From: Bacteroidales bacterium
GTDB taxonomy: Bacteria; Bacteroidota; Bacteroidia; Bacteroidales; F082
NCBI GenBank assembly: GCA_030690365.1
Contig: JAUYGX010000023.1
Location: 1-64,000, forward strand
Direction of reading: 5' to 3'
DNA: 64,000 nt
The position numbers and the translations under genes are program-made. The first letter of the stretch is position 1, and the number at the start of each line of letters is the position of its first letter. This document shows positions 7,440-17,990 of the stretch, piece after piece. The notes below the pieces were generated by a model, which was not told where the DNA came from, did no database searches, and worked only from the letters and a program-made list of their open reading frames with translations.

Positions 7440-8555
7440 ATGAACGCACGAAAATCCTGGATATTAGCCCTGATCGTCATACTGATTGGTGTGGTGGCTT
7501 TTATGTATATCAGCAGCTTAAAACAACCCCCTAAACAAGGCATCAAACCGGCAGTGGTCATTGCCCCCTATTTCACAGTAAAAAACGGCTCTATCCCACT
7601 CACCGTAACAGGTTCGGGCCAGGTAAGAGCAAAAAACAGGATCGATTTATATGCCGAAGTAAACGGGATGTTGCTTCCACAAAAAAATGACTTCCGCACC
7701 GGTATGGAGTTCAACAAGGGAGCAACGCTCATCAGCATCGACAACAGTGAACAAAGAGCTAATTTATATGCCCAGCGTAGCGAATATCAGAATCTGATTA
7801 CATCACTGATACCGGATATAAAACTTGAGTTCCCCGTTGAAACCGAAAAGTGGAAACAATATCTGAACAGCATTGAAATTGAAAAACCAATTCCGCAAGT
7901 TCCTGAAACCAACAGCGAAAAAGAAAAGTTTTTCATCACAGGACGAAAAATGTTCGCCTCCTATTATAACCTTAAAAACCTGGAGGCTCATTTCAACAAG
8001 TTTATTTTAAAGGCCCCATACCGGGGAGTGGTCACCGAGTCGCTGATCAATCCGGGAGGATTGGTTCGTTCAGGGCAAAAACTGGGAACCTTCAGCAACC
8101 CGGATCTTTTTGAAATCAACGTGGCCATTTCTGCGGCAGACGCAGGATTGCTTTCGGTGGGCAATACGGCAACACTCAACATGGCAGGTCAATCAGATGA
8201 GTGGCATGGAAAGGTGGTTCGCATCAACCCGGCGATAGATTTAAATACACAAACCATTTCAGTATATATCGAAAGTACCGATGCAGGGTTGCGCGAGGGC
8301 ATGTTCCCTACGGCTTCCATCAATTGTGGCAGTATCGATCAATCCATTGAAATTCCACGCAACCTGCTTATCGAAAATGAATGGGTTTATTTTATCGATC
8401 GCGACAGCACTTTGCAACGTGTCGACCTTAAACCTACCCGCTTTCAGGAAAAAACTGTCATTACCAACCTCTTAAAGGATAACACTAAAATACTGGCTAA
8501 AAATATTCCGGGATCGTTTATTGGCATGAAAGTACTTCCCCAAAAAGAGAAGTAA
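7440..8555 (+). CDS. RND efflux periplasmic adaptor (membrane fusion protein)
   Basis: A 371-residue HlyD/AcrA-like adaptor linking the inner-membrane pump at 8593 to an outer-membrane channel. Residues 8-27 are one hydrophobic segment without a clear lipobox, so it is probably anchored by an N-terminal helix. The biotinyl-lipoyl halves are visible around residues 55-110 (GSGQVRAKNRIDLYAEVNGMLLP, TLISIDNSEQRANL) and 190-215 (FILKAPYRGVVTESLINPGGLVRSGQKLGTF), split by a hairpin of about 80 residues. The beta-barrel and membrane-proximal domains follow (WHGKVVRINPAIDLNTQTISVYI; GMFPTASINCGSI). The operon position defines the partner. Confidence 0.9.
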   Translation: MNARKSWILALIVILIGVVAFMYISSLKQPPKQGIKPAVVIAPYFTVKNGSIPLTVTGSGQVRAKNRIDLYAEVNGMLLPQKNDFRTGMEFNKGATLISIDNSEQRANLYAQRSEYQNLITSLIPDIKLEFPVETEKWKQYLNSIEIEKPIPQVPETNSEKEKFFITGRKMFASYYNLKNLEAHFNKFILKAPYRGVVTESLINPGGLVRSGQKLGTFSNPDLFEINVAISAADAGLLSVGNTATLNMAGQSDEWHGKVVRINPAIDLNTQTISVYIESTDAGLREGMFPTASINCGSIDQSIEIPRNLLIENEWVYFIDRDSTLQRVDLKPTRFQEKTVITNLLKDNTKILAKNIPGSFIGMKVLPQKEK

Positions 8556-8592
8556 TCAGGCAAAATATTCCACTTAAATAAAAAAGAAACAG

Positions 8593-11500
8593 ATGAAAAA
8601 AATCATCGCCTATTTTATAAAATACCCCGTTTCAGCCAATGTGTTTATTATCGCATTCGCCCTTTTCGGGAGCATTGCTTTGTTTAATTTAAGGTCATCG
8701 TTTTTTCCACTTACCGAAAGCAAAATCATCAACATCCAGGTAGTTTACCCTGGGGCGTCACCGCAGGAAGTGGAGGAAGGCATTGTCCTGAAAATTGAAG
8801 ATAACCTGCGTGGTATCACTGGTGTTGAGCGGTTTACTTCTGTAAGTTCCGAAAACTCAGCCGTTATCACCATTGAAGTTGAAAAAGATTACAGAACAGA
8901 AGTGGCCCTTGAAGATGTTAAAAACGCCGTTAACAAAATCAACTCTTTTCCGGTAGATATGGAACCGGCCGTCATTTTTAAGAACGAGAACCTCAATCCA
9001 ACAGTCACTTTTGCCATTAGCGGAACGAATATGTCGCTGCGATCGTTAAAGGAAAGTGCCCGAAAGATTGAAGACGAATTACGTTCCATTGATGGGATAT
9101 CAAAAGTGGATCTGAGCGGTTTTCCTGATGAGGAAATTGAAGTTGCCGTAAATGAAAATTCGTTGCGCACCTACAACCTGACCTTCGACCAGGTGGCCAA
9201 TGCCATCAAAAAGGCCAACATTGACATCACAGGTGGCAAAATAAAAACCGAAACCGAAGAATACCTTATCCGGGGCAGGTTTAAAGAATATTATGGTGCG
9301 GGTCTGGACAATATCGTTGTGAAATCAGATGTAAACGGAAAGACCATCCGGTTATCGGATGTAGCGGAAATCAGCGATCGTTGGTCAGAAAATCCCAACA
9401 GGATTGAGCTGGATAACCAAACTACCATTGAGGTGAACGTGCAAACCACCAACAGTGAAGACTTTCTGGAAGCCGCCGACAAGGTAAACGAATACATCGC
9501 AAACTACAACAGTAAAAGCGATGGTGTACAACTGACCATTGTTAGCGACCGTTCCGTAAATCTGATTGAACGTAGGAGTTTACTTATGCGCAATGGAATT
9601 TTCGGGATGGTGCTGGTACTGCTACTGTTATCGCTTTTTCTGAACCCGCGGATGGCCTTCTGGGTTGCGATCGGCATTCCCATTTCGTTTCTGGGCATGT
9701 TTGTGCTGGCACAGATTTTTGGTATTACCATCAATGTAATATCGCTTTTCGGGATGATCGTTGTCATCGGAATCCTGGTAGACGATGGTATTGTGATTGC
9801 CGAGAACATATATAACCAGTACGAAAAGGGCAAGAACCCTATCAGAGCTGCCATAGATGGAACGATGGAAGTGTTGCCGGCGATTTTTTCGGCTGTTCTC
9901 ACCACCATCATGGCCTTTTCCGTTTTTTACTTTCTTGATGGCCGGGTTGGTGATTTTTTCAATGAACTGGCTTTTGTGGTTATCGCCACACTATTCATCT
10001 CACTGATTGAAGCCGTCATTATTTTGCCTGCGCATCTGGCACACAGTAAAGCGCTCAGAGGAAAAAAAGCCTCCAACATGGTGAGCCGGTTTATGGACAA
10101 AGTCATGGTTTGGATGCGCGACACCACCTACGCTCCTACCCTGAGGTTTGTGTTAAAGAACAAAGTGCTTACGTTTGCCATTGCTACGGTTTTTCTGGCC
10201 CTCACCATTGCAGCTTTCAAGGGGGGCATTATAAAAGGTACGTTTTTCCCCTTTATCGAACGCGATAACATTGCCGTTACTTTAAAAATGCCCGAGGGCA
10301 CCAACGAAAGCATCTCCAATGCCTGGATCGACAAAATTGAAGAGGCAGCCTGGCGGGTGAATGAGCAATACAAAACCAAACGTCCTGACGGATTGAATAT
10401 TATCGATCATATCACCAAGAAAATAGGCCCAACCACTTCCGATGCCAGTTTGAACATTATCCTGTTAAAAGGTGAAGTAAGAAATGTGGTGAGTTACGAA
10501 ATCGCCAATGCCATTGCCAAAGAAGCCGGACCGGTGATCGGTGCTGAATCGCTTTCGTATGGTGGAGGCGGATCGTTCGGGAAACCTATTTCGGTAGCTT
10601 TTCTGGGCAATAACCTAAAGGAACTGGAAATGGCCAAGGACGAACTTAAGGTAGAACTCAGGAAACTGAATGCTCTTAAAGATGTAAACGACAACGACCT
10701 GTTGGGAATCAAAGAAATCAATGTGCAACTCAAACCTAAGGCCTATATGCTGGGGTTGAGCTTACAGGATATGCTCGGTCAGGTGCGGTCGGGATTTTTT
10801 GGCAAAGAGGTACAACGCCTGCAACGTGGCCGTGATGAGGTAAAAATATGGGTGAGATACAACGAAAAAGACCGATCGTCAATCAACAACTTAAGTGCGA
10901 TGTTTATCACCACACCTTCAGGTGAAAAAGTACCCTTCGATGAGCTGGCCACCTACACCATCAAGCGGGGAGTGGTTTCCATCAACCACCTCGACGGTAA
11001 ACGCCAGATCAATGTGGAAGCCGATATGATGGACGAAACTTCATCGGTAACCGAGATTTTGAGTTATGTAAAAGAGGCTCTTGTTCCTGGCATTCTGGCC
11101 AGGTATCCATCGGTAAATGTACTGTATGAAGGACAAAACCGGGAAGCCGAAAAAACCCAGAAATCTGCCGCCAAAGCCCTACCGGTAATTTTATTCCTGA
11201 TTATTGCCATGATCACCTTTACCTTTCGGTCGTTTGGACAAACCATGTTGCTTTTTGTACTTATTCCCTTTAGCCTGATTGGTGTGGCCTGGGGACATTA
11301 TTTTCACGGTCATGCCATCAGCATGCTGAGCATGATGGGCGTGGTAGCACTGATTGGAATCATCGTTAACGACGGACTGGTCCTGGTAAGTAAACTGAAC
11401 ACCAACCTGAAGGAAGGCATGCCCTTTACCGAGGCCGTAATCCATGCGGGCGTATCGCGTTTCAGAGCCATTTTTCTCACCACAGTGACCACTGTTGCCG

Positions 11501-11748
11501 GGTTGGGACCACTCATTCTGGAAAAAAGTTTTCAGGCACAGTTTCTGGTGCCCATGGCCATCTCCATTGCATACGGTATATCAGCAGCTACCATACTCAC
11601 GTTGGTGTTGTTACCTGTCCTGCTCGTTACACTTAACAATTTCCGCAGATTCATCTTCCTCGTTTGGGAAGGGATTAAGCCAACTCCCGAAGAGGTGGAG
11701 CCTGCAGTAAAAGAACTTAAATCTGAAAACGATGAATTTGAAAATTAA
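8593..11748 (+). CDS. RND multidrug efflux permease (AcrB/HAE1-like)
   Basis: A 1051-residue resistance-nodulation-division pump with the full duplicated layout: a TM helix at residues 10-30, a large periplasmic loop (about 35-330), six TM helices (about 335-500), a second helix and loop (about 530-860), and six final helices (860-1030). The proton-relay motif GILVDDGIVIAENI is in TM4, and the matching GIIVNDGLVLVSKL is in the second half. It uses the proton gradient to expel drugs, detergents or other toxic compounds through the TolC partner. The stop lies 17 bases inside the next gene, so translation is probably coupled. Substrate range cannot be read from sequence. It is closer to HAE-type than to heavy-metal CzcA pumps on motif grounds; this is a moderate-certainty call. 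Confidence 0.94.
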   Translation: MKKIIAYFIKYPVSANVFIIAFALFGSIALFNLRSSFFPLTESKIINIQVVYPGASPQEVEEGIVLKIEDNLRGITGVERFTSVSSENSAVITIEVEKDYRTEVALEDVKNAVNKINSFPVDMEPAVIFKNENLNPTVTFAISGTNMSLRSLKESARKIEDELRSIDGISKVDLSGFPDEEIEVAVNENSLRTYNLTFDQVANAIKKANIDITGGKIKTETEEYLIRGRFKEYYGAGLDNIVVKSDVNGKTIRLSDVAEISDRWSENPNRIELDNQTTIEVNVQTTNSEDFLEAADKVNEYIANYNSKSDGVQLTIVSDRSVNLIERRSLLMRNGIFGMVLVLLLLSLFLNPRMAFWVAIGIPISFLGMFVLAQIFGITINVISLFGMIVVIGILVDDGIVIAENIYNQYEKGKNPIRAAIDGTMEVLPAIFSAVLTTIMAFSVFYFLDGRVGDFFNELAFVVIATLFISLIEAVIILPAHLAHSKALRGKKASNMVSRFMDKVMVWMRDTTYAPTLRFVLKNKVLTFAIATVFLALTIAAFKGGIIKGTFFPFIERDNIAVTLKMPEGTNESISNAWIDKIEEAAWRVNEQYKTKRPDGLNIIDHITKKIGPTTSDASLNIILLKGEVRNVVSYEIANAIAKEAGPVIGAESLSYGGGGSFGKPISVAFLGNNLKELEMAKDELKVELRKLNALKDVNDNDLLGIKEINVQLKPKAYMLGLSLQDMLGQVRSGFFGKEVQRLQRGRDEVKIWVRYNEKDRSSINNLSAMFITTPSGEKVPFDELATYTIKRGVVSINHLDGKRQINVEADMMDETSSVTEILSYVKEALVPGILARYPSVNVLYEGQNREAEKTQKSAAKALPVILFLIIAMITFTFRSFGQTMLLFVLIPFSLIGVAWGHYFHGHAISMLSMMGVVALIGIIVNDGLVLVSKLNTNLKEGMPFTEAVIHAGVSRFRAIFLTTVTTVAGLGPLILEKSFQAQFLVPMAISIAYGISAATILTLVLLPVLLVTLNNFRRFIFLVWEGIKPTPEEVEPAVKELKSENDEFEN

Positions 11749-13063
11749 TATTCTGATAAGTATTATCTTATCCATAACAATATCTTTTACAGGCACTTCG
11801 CAAACCACTGATACCACAACATTTAGTTTAAGCAAAGCGGTGGCCATTGCCATGAATCAAAACCAGGAGATCCTGATGGCCCGCAATAACCTGCGTATTG
11901 CAGAAAACAATGCCGGGATTCTCAACTCCGGGTATTTACCACAACTCACCGGAAGTGCAGGTGGCAATTACTCCAACAACAACACCTCGGTAACGTACGC
12001 GAGTGGTGACAAAGTAACCCAGGATGGTGCTGTATCTACTTCCTATAACGGGTCGCTGGGAATCAACTACAGGCTTTTCGATGGCATGAACCGGTATTAT
12101 AACCACAAAATTCTGAAAGCCGACTACACCTATGCAGAGTTGCAATCCAGGGCGGTAATCGAAAATGTGCTTATCCTGCTTAGCCGATCCTACTATGATG
12201 TGGCCCGGCTTACCTCAAAAATTGAGAATATCAGACGAACTCTGGCCATCTCAAACACCCGCTACGGCTATATCAAAGACAAATATGACTATGGTCAGAG
12301 TACCGAACTCGACCTGCTGAATTCTGAAGTGGACCGCAACAACGACAGTGTGAACCTGATTAACACACAACGTGAATTGCGCATTGCGCAAAACAACATG
12401 AATGTACTGCTGGGGCAACAACCCAACATAAATTTTCCGGTGGACACATTGGTGGTTTTCAACCATGTAACTCAACTCGATTCGCTTTATAATGAAGCCA
12501 TCAGCAACAATGCCAGTTATTTGATGAGCCTGCAGAATAAGGAAATATCTGTATTATCTTTAAAACAGAGTAAAAGCGGTTATCTGCCAACCCTCGATTT
12601 AAATGGGAGTTATGCAATGTCGACAACCGATAACGACGTGGGCTATTTATTGCATTCCAACAACAAAGGGTTCAGTACAGGATTGTCGCTTTCGTGGAAT
12701 ATTTTCGACAGTGGCAAAACACGCACCCGGGAACTCAACGCACAGATTTCCAACGAAAATGCTGATTTTTTAGCAGAACAGTCGCGCATCGAACTCAACC
12801 GCCAGTTTAACAATGCCTACACCAATTACCATGATTTATTTTTTATCATGCAGGTTGAAAAGCGCAATATGAATACCAACCAATTGAACTTCGATCGATC
12901 GGTAGAACAATTCCGTCTGGGCCAAATTTCGTCCCTTGATTTCAGAAATGCACAGTTAGAGCTTCAAAATGCCATCGACCGGTACAATACAGCCAAATAC
13001 AACGCAAAAGTAGCTGAACTGGAATTGCTTAAACTGGCTGGATTGTTTCTTGAGGTGATGTAA
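11732..13063 (+). CDS. TolC-family outer-membrane efflux channel
   Basis: A 443-residue outer-membrane factor. Residues 1-24 form a signal peptide (INILISIILSITISFTGTSQ). Two homologous halves follow, each with long alpha-helical hairpins rich in Asn, Gln, Ala and Leu (IAENNAGILNSGYLPQL in the first; VLSLKQSKSGYLPTLDLNGSYA in the second) and a YYDVARL-type helix. TolC trimers give RND pumps an exit duct through periplasm and outer membrane. It overlaps the end of the pump gene by 17 bases and is the last gene of the operon, which ends at the hairpin near 13111. Confidence 0.92.
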   Translation: MNLKINILISIILSITISFTGTSQTTDTTTFSLSKAVAIAMNQNQEILMARNNLRIAENNAGILNSGYLPQLTGSAGGNYSNNNTSVTYASGDKVTQDGAVSTSYNGSLGINYRLFDGMNRYYNHKILKADYTYAELQSRAVIENVLILLSRSYYDVARLTSKIENIRRTLAISNTRYGYIKDKYDYGQSTELDLLNSEVDRNNDSVNLINTQRELRIAQNNMNVLLGQQPNINFPVDTLVVFNHVTQLDSLYNEAISNNASYLMSLQNKEISVLSLKQSKSGYLPTLDLNGSYAMSTTDNDVGYLLHSNNKGFSTGLSLSWNIFDSGKTRTRELNAQISNENADFLAEQSRIELNRQFNNAYTNYHDLFFIMQVEKRNMNTNQLNFDRSVEQFRLGQISSLDFRNAQLELQNAIDRYNTAKYNAKVAELELLKLAGLFLEVM

Positions 13064-13110
13064 TTATCGCCCCGGAATAGTGTTCTTCGGTTTTTAACAG
13101 TGCGGTAGTA

Positions 13111-13150
13111 AAAAAAATCTGGTTCAAATTGTATTTGAACCAGATTTCTC
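13111..13150. terminator. Bidirectional terminator between tolC and the porin gene
   Basis: AAATCTGGTTCAAA (13115-13128) pairs perfectly, over 14 bases, with TTTGAACCAGATTT (13134-13147) across a 5-base loop. A-rich and T-rich flanks let it end the tolC transcript from the left and the convergent porin transcript from the right. Confidence 0.85.
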
Positions 13151-13204
13151 TATTTCTCAAACCTTTATTTGTTTAACAAAACCAGGATTGAGGTATCTAC
13201 TCAG

Positions 13205-14656
13205 CTAAAAATTAAACCTGAAGGTCAGAGCGAATTGCTGGGCAGTATATTTGGTTTTTACAGCATTGGTGAAGATGCCTTCATAATCATATAAATAATA
13301 GTCTTCGTTCATCATCGAATAAACGTAGGCAAAATCCATGGCAAAGTCATCTTTTTTGTAACCAATTCCCCCGGAATAGGAAGTGCGTTTTCCATCGTTC
13401 AGGTTATCGGCATAAGGACTTGTGGAGAACCCGTAGCCTCCCCGTAACATAATCATTCCCAGTCGCCATTCAGTACCAAACCGCAAGTTATTTGTCGACT
13501 GATAGTAGTTTCTAATATCATCGTTTACAGTGCTTGTGCTGTTATCGGTAAATCCAAAACGGGCATTTGAATAATCGGCATACTCATATTCGGCCGAAAC
13601 CCAACCCATTTGGTTGATAAAGAAGGCTACGCTTCCTATGGCTTTCATGGGGGTATTAAAGCGATACGAATATTCTCCGGTAACAAGCGATGGATAGGAT
13701 TCAGTAAATCCTCCAAAAGTGGCTGTAGTTACTGTGTTCCAGGTATCGGTCATATTCCAATAATAAGAAGGTGTGTGTATGGATGCTCCTACTCTCACCC
13801 AGTCGGTGGGTTTATAAATAGCACCTACTTTCAGGTTGATGCCCCATCCGGTGGTGGTGAGGTTTTCGGTAACACTCCAACTGTTAAAATCGGGTACGTT
13901 ACTCGAATTAAACCGTTCAGAATAATAGGTCTTACGATCGAAGCGGATATAGGGCAATCCCAGGGTGGCTCCCAGAAACAGCTTGTCGTTATAGTTGGCA
14001 GCAAAAGCAAAGAGCCATTCATTGGTCGATCCTTTCGATGTTGTAATCTGCGTTTGATATACCCCGCCATCAGGTTCGGGGATACTGTAGAAATCATCAT
14101 ATCCGGGAACCGTATCAAGCAAAAAAGCAGCCCATGCAGGTTCAAGATAATACGGATCCACATACTCCAGGTCATAATAAGGAACCCAGTCGGCTTGTTG
14201 CCAATAAACATCCAGTTTTGTGTTTTCATTGTTGGTGCCTTGCATATTGGTCACTGAGTTGTAATTATTCAGCCGGTTCATCCCAATGGCAAACTGTGTA
14301 AATTTCCAACCCATACCATTTCTAACAGGGGAGGTCATTACATAGCCCAGGTTGCTCAGGTCGAAGATGGTCCTGAAGTCTTCGGTTAATCTGCCATTAT
14401 ACGTGGACGCTGCTTTACGCGAAAACACTTCGGGTGTGATGGTCATATCAAAAGACCGGAAAAGTCCTAAACCAGCAGGGTTGGTGCTGGCAACGGAAAA
14501 GTCGGCACCAACAGCACTAAAAGCACCACCTGCGCCCATACTGCGGGCAGTTCCCTGATTGAACGATTGTGAATAACGGAGGGCATCCTCGGCCAACTGG
14601 GCATTTAATACCAAGGTAAAGGCCACCAACAAGGTTGCTATGAAATATTTTTTCAT
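13205..14656 (-). CDS. OmpP1/FadL/TodX-type outer-membrane transporter
   Basis: A 483-residue outer-membrane beta-barrel. Residues 1-19 are a signal peptide (KKYFIATLLVAFTLVLNAQ). The mature N-terminus, ALRYSQSFNQGTARSMGAGGAFSAVGADFSVASTNPAGLG, is the typical hatch-domain signature of the OmpP1/FadL family. The protein ends in alternating aromatic strands and a terminal Phe (FALTFRFNF), as barrels need for BAM recognition. The family carries long-chain fatty acids or other hydrophobic compounds through lateral barrel openings; the substrate here is unknown. It lies 68 bases downstream of the Tyr/Gly-rich lipoprotein gene on the same strand and may be co-transcribed with it, as no good -7 box precedes it. 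Confidence 0.88.
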   Translation of the reverse strand: MKKYFIATLLVAFTLVLNAQLAEDALRYSQSFNQGTARSMGAGGAFSAVGADFSVASTNPAGLGLFRSFDMTITPEVFSRKAASTYNGRLTEDFRTIFDLSNLGYVMTSPVRNGMGWKFTQFAIGMNRLNNYNSVTNMQGTNNENTKLDVYWQQADWVPYYDLEYVDPYYLEPAWAAFLLDTVPGYDDFYSIPEPDGGVYQTQITTSKGSTNEWLFAFAANYNDKLFLGATLGLPYIRFDRKTYYSERFNSSNVPDFNSWSVTENLTTTGWGINLKVGAIYKPTDWVRVGASIHTPSYYWNMTDTWNTVTTATFGGFTESYPSLVTGEYSYRFNTPMKAIGSVAFFINQMGWVSAEYEYADYSNARFGFTDNSTSTVNDDIRNYYQSTNNLRFGTEWRLGMIMLRGGYGFSTSPYADNLNDGKRTSYSGGIGYKKDDFAMDFAYVYSMMNEDYYLYDYEGIFTNAVKTKYTAQQFALTFRFNF

Positions 14657-14724
14657 GATGACAATTTTTAAATCAATAATAAAATGAGGGCAAAATGTTT
14701 CTACAGATTCAACTTATAACCAAA

Positions 14725-16200
14725 CTATCTTCTGCCTCCGCGCGATCCGCCGGAACTACTGCTTCCTGAACTGCTACTTCCTGAACTGCTGCTTCCCGAT
14801 GAACTTCTGCTGGGCGTAGTGGGTGCACTGTAGCTTCGCGATGAACTTCCCTGACTGCGGGTTGGTGACGAATAGCTTTTTGAAGGCGTACTCGTTGAAG
14901 GAGTAACTGTCCTAGCCGGATTACTGTTTCTGTTGGTTGAGGTTGATCGTGGTTGCGAATAATTTTGGGTTGAACGCGACCTGTTGTATGTAGAAGTTTC
15001 ACGGGTATTTGTACTTCTCTGATTAGTAGCTCCGGGCTGAACTACCTGTCGGGTATTTACATTAGAGCGGCTGTTTTCACGCGAAGTATTGGTTACAGGT
15101 GCTGTCCTCACATATTCCTGGCTCGAACGTGGTTGACGCGATGGCAGGCTTTCATAAGACTTGGGTTTGCGGTACTTTTCCTGTGAAGTACTTGTATTCT
15201 GCGTGTTGACAGCCCTTCTGTTGGCAGAAGCCGGTTTTTGCAATTCTTGTGATCTGCGGGCTGTTGTTTCGCCCGTTGTTTTTGTGGAAGTATTCACCGA
15301 TTGATCGTTCCTGCGTCCTGCAGGATTTCTGGTACCAGTACCTGCATCTACCGTATTGGTGCGGGGAGTAAGTGTAGCTCCGCTGCCTCCAACCACTGTT
15401 TCAGGGGATCTTTGTGCCCGTTGGGAAGACCCATCCGACGAACGACTTCCATCGCGTCGTGGAATGGTAGTTCCACCTGTACCTCTGCCCCTCGAACCAT
15501 AATGATTAACACGACCATAATCGTAGCTTCCGCCACCGTAATAGCCACCACCGTAATAGCCTCCACCATAGTATCCATCATAATAGCCATTCCAGTAACC
15601 ATTGTTATATCCTGCCCAGTAACTGCCTCCATAGTAAGGATATCCCCAACCGTAGTATGGATATCCCCAGCTATAATAAGGGGAACGCCAGCCATAATAC
15701 GGATAACCCCAATAGCCATAGGAGGGCCATCCATAACCATAGTTCATGGAATATCCCATTCCCATGCCTACACCAACACCCATGCTAAACGACCAATCTG
15801 AATTGCCGCAACCATTACAATCGCTGGTATATTCTTCGTCGTAGTAGTCATTGCTTGAACCGGTACCGTTAAACCTTTTGATCCGGGCGGCGTAGTCACC
15901 TTCGTAATAATCATCAATAAACTGGTAATTGGTGTCCTCAGCCTGTTTGGTTGATTGAGCTGGTGAGGCTGCTACATTCGACTCATATTGAGTGGAATAA
16001 TCAAACTGACCATCCGATGTAGCAGGTGCCGCCTGGTTTACAACCGCTGTATTTGAAGGAGGAGTAGCTTCGGTTGATCTGGTTTTCGAAGAGTAATATA
16101 CGTCATCGCCAGGAAGGCTGTTGTAAGACGAACAGGCTGTGAACATGGCGATCAGTGCCAGCGCTGTTATCATTCTGAGTGTGTTTTTTGGCGTTTCCAT
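14725..16200 (-). CDS. Tyr/Gly-rich surface lipoprotein, unknown function
   Basis: A 491-residue low-complexity protein. The start at 16200 gives a lipoprotein signal with Cys at residue 23 (IAMFTAC, a lipobox). Residues about 60-130 are acidic with several [15 protein letters not shown] patches and two Cys in SDCNGCGN. Residues about 135-230 are almost all Gly, Tyr, Trp, Pro and Ser, with repeats such as GYPYYGW and YYGGG. From about 235 on it is Arg/Ser/Thr/Asn/Gln-rich and basic, ending in three SSSSG units and GGSRGGRR. Similar proteins in Bacteroidota carry no assigned role. The composition suggests a disordered, adhesive or matrix-binding envelope protein; this is inference. Confidence 0.8.
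   Translation of the reverse strand: METPKNTLRMITALALIAMFTACSSYNSLPGDDVYYSSKTRSTEATPPSNTAVVNQAAPATSDGQFDYSTQYESNVAASPAQSTKQAEDTNYQFIDDYYEGDYAARIKRFNGTGSSNDYYDEEYTSDCNGCGNSDWSFSMGVGVGMGMGYSMNYGYGWPSYGYWGYPYYGWRSPYYSWGYPYYGWGYPYYGGSYWAGYNNGYWNGYYDGYYGGGYYGGGYYGGGSYDYGRVNHYGSRGRGTGGTTIPRRDGSRSSDGSSQRAQRSPETVVGGSGATLTPRTNTVDAGTGTRNPAGRRNDQSVNTSTKTTGETTARRSQELQKPASANRRAVNTQNTSTSQEKYRKPKSYESLPSRQPRSSQEYVRTAPVTNTSRENSRSNVNTRQVVQPGATNQRSTNTRETSTYNRSRSTQNYSQPRSTSTNRNSNPARTVTPSTSTPSKSYSSPTRSQGSSSRSYSAPTTPSRSSSGSSSSGSSSSGSSSSGGSRGGRR
14755..14810 (-). repeat. 15-bp tandem repeat coding SSSSG units
   Basis: Three consecutive units of 15 bases, with small differences at third codon positions, encode the Ser4-Gly repeats at the end of the lipoprotein. 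Such a run can change length by slippage without shifting the frame. Confidence 0.6.
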
Positions 16201-16212
16201 GATATATATGTG

Positions 16213-16242
16213 TTGAGCGTTATTAAACATTGTGTAATTTTG
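16213..16242 (+). promoter_or_regulatory. Bacteroidota -33/-7 promoter of proS
   Basis: TTG at 16213-16215 and TAATTTTG at 16235-16242 (exact TAnnTTTG) are separated by 19 bases. The box lies 42 bases before the proS ATG and overlaps the leader of the divergent lipoprotein gene. Confidence 0.7.
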
Positions 16243-16284
16243 TACTTTCTTTTAAAAATACAAAGACTATACCAAACTATTAAA

Positions 16285-17754
16285 ATGGCAAAAGAATTAA
16301 CACCTCAGGCCGAGAATTATGCACAATGGTACAACGACCTGGTGATAAAGGCTGATATGGCTGAGAACTCGGCTGTACGTGGTTCGATGGTAATAAAACC
16401 CTATGGTTATGCCATTTGGGAAAAAATGCAGGCCATTCTGGATGGCATGTTTAAGGAAACCGGTCATGAAAACGCCTATTTTCCGCTTTTTATTCCAAAA
16501 TCATTTTTTAGCAAGGAAGCTTCGCACGTTGAAGGTTTTGCAAAAGAATGCGCTATTGTAACCCACTATCGTCTAAAAAACGATCCTGAAAAAGGAATTA
16601 TTGTCGATCCCGATGCCAAGCTGGAAGAAGAGCTGATTGTACGGCCCACCTCCGAAACCATTATCTGGGATACCTACCGCAAGTGGGTTCAGTCGTACCG
16701 CGACCTACCTATTTTGATTAACCAGTGGGCCAATGTGGTCAGGTGGGAAATGCGTACCCGGTTGTTTTTACGCACGTCTGAATTTCTTTGGCAGGAAGGC
16801 CATACGGCCCATGCCACCCGTCAGGAGGCTGTGGCCGAAGCAGAACAAATGCTGCGGGTATATGCTGATTTTGCCGAGAACTTCATGGCCATGCCGGTGC
16901 TTACAGGTGTAAAGTCGCCCAACGAACGCTTTGCCGGTGCTGTTGAAACCTATTGTATAGAAGCGCTGATGCAGGATGGGAAAGCCCTACAGGCCGGAAC
17001 TTCGCATTTTCTGGGTCAGAATTTTGCCAAAGCCTTCGATGTAAAATTTGTTAACAAAGAAAACAAACAAGAATATGTATGGGCCACCTCCTGGGGAGTG
17101 AGCACCCGTCTGATTGGCGCCTTGATTATGTCGCACTCTGATGACAACGGACTCGTTCTCCCACCTAAACTGGCTCCTATTCAGGTAGTGATTGTACCTA
17201 TTTTCCGCAAAGAAGAGGAACTCATCGCTATTACCGAAAAAGTTGACGGATTGATAAAAGACTTGAAAAAGAAAGGTATATCCGTAAAATTCGATAACCG
17301 CGATACCCACAAACCCGGCTATAAATTTGCCGAATGGGAGATGAAGGGGGTGCCTGTTCGACTGGCCATCGGGCCTCGCGACCTGGAGAAAGGCACAGTG
17401 GAAGTAGCCCGCCGGGATACCCTGGAAAAAGAAGTGCTGCAATTTATCGACATCGCTGATAAAATTGAAAACCTGTTGGAAAGAATCCAAAAAAACATTT
17501 ACCAGAAAGCGTTGGTCTTCCGTGATGATAACACCTTTATTGTCGACACCTGGGAGGCATTTCAAGATCGGATCGAAAAGGGTGGATTTGTACTGGCACA
17601 CTGGGATGGCACCCCCGAAACAGAACAAAAAATCAAAGAAGAAACCAAGGCTACCATCCGGGTGATCCAACCCACTGCCAAACCCGAAACAGGAAAATGT
17701 ATTTATACAGGGAAACCATCCCCGCAAAGGGTTGTATTTGCCAAATCGTATTAG
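16285..17754 (+). CDS. proS: Prolyl-tRNA synthetase (archaeal/eukaryote-like type)
   Basis: A 489-residue class II aminoacyl-tRNA synthetase that charges tRNA-Pro with proline. Motif 2 is seen as [26 protein letters not shown] with [30 protein letters not shown]. Motif 3 is [16 protein letters not shown]. The anticodon-binding domain covers about residues 290-400 ([46 protein letters not shown]), and a C-terminal zinc-type extension follows, ending in FAKSY. There is no editing insert between motifs 2 and 3, so this is the short archaeal/eukaryote-like form rather than the E. coli form. The in-frame upstream extension to 16210 overlaps promoter sequence, so the ATG at 16285 is used. Confidence 0.96.
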   Translation: MAKELTPQAENYAQWYNDLVIKADMAENSAVRGSMVIKPYGYAIWEKMQAILDGMFKETGHENAYFPLFIPKSFFSKEASHVEGFAKECAIVTHYRLKNDPEKGIIVDPDAKLEEELIVRPTSETIIWDTYRKWVQSYRDLPILINQWANVVRWEMRTRLFLRTSEFLWQEGHTAHATRQEAVAEAEQMLRVYADFAENFMAMPVLTGVKSPNERFAGAVETYCIEALMQDGKALQAGTSHFLGQNFAKAFDVKFVNKENKQEYVWATSWGVSTRLIGALIMSHSDDNGLVLPPKLAPIQVVIVPIFRKEEELIAITEKVDGLIKDLKKKGISVKFDNRDTHKPGYKFAEWEMKGVPVRLAIGPRDLEKGTVEVARRDTLEKEVLQFIDIADKIENLLERIQKNIYQKALVFRDDNTFIVDTWEAFQDRIEKGGFVLAHWDGTPETEQKIKEETKATIRVIQPTAKPETGKCIYTGKPSPQRVVFAKSY

Positions 17755-17826
17755 CAGGGAAAGGGCCGTTTTAATCTACCAAAATAGCTCTGACACCTTT
17801 GTTTATTAAAATACAGAAATCAGCTT

Positions 17827-17860
17827 AAAAACAGACGGGTTTTTCCGTCTGTTTTATTTT
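17827..17860 (+). terminator. Rho-independent terminator after proS
   Basis: An 11-bp stem, AAAACAGACGG (17828-17838) with CCGTCTGTTTT (17845-17855), closes a 6-base loop and runs into T-rich sequence. Confidence 0.85.
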
Positions 17861-17943
17861 GAACACCCTCACAAACATAGGGGTTTGAAGTATTATTTTA
17901 TGATTAATATGATGGCCACTAACTTCTTATTTAAAATTATTCT

Positions 17944-17951
17944 TAATTTTG
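17944..17951 (+). promoter_or_regulatory. Bacteroidota -7 element for the peroxiredoxin gene
   Basis: TAATTTTG matches TAnnTTTG exactly, 39 bases before the ATG at 17991. Confidence 0.6.
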
Positions 17952-17990
17952 CGGCTTAGAAAGTTACTAATAATTAAATATTAATAGATT

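Noticed and set aside
13610-14257. Plus-strand open frame of 215 codons opposite the porin gene
   Set aside because: Low-quality composition with no signal or domain; the opposite strand carries a complete OmpP1/FadL signature.
16987-17727. Minus-strand open frame of 246 codons opposite proS
   Set aside because: Phe-rich shadow of the conserved synthetase; no domain recognised.
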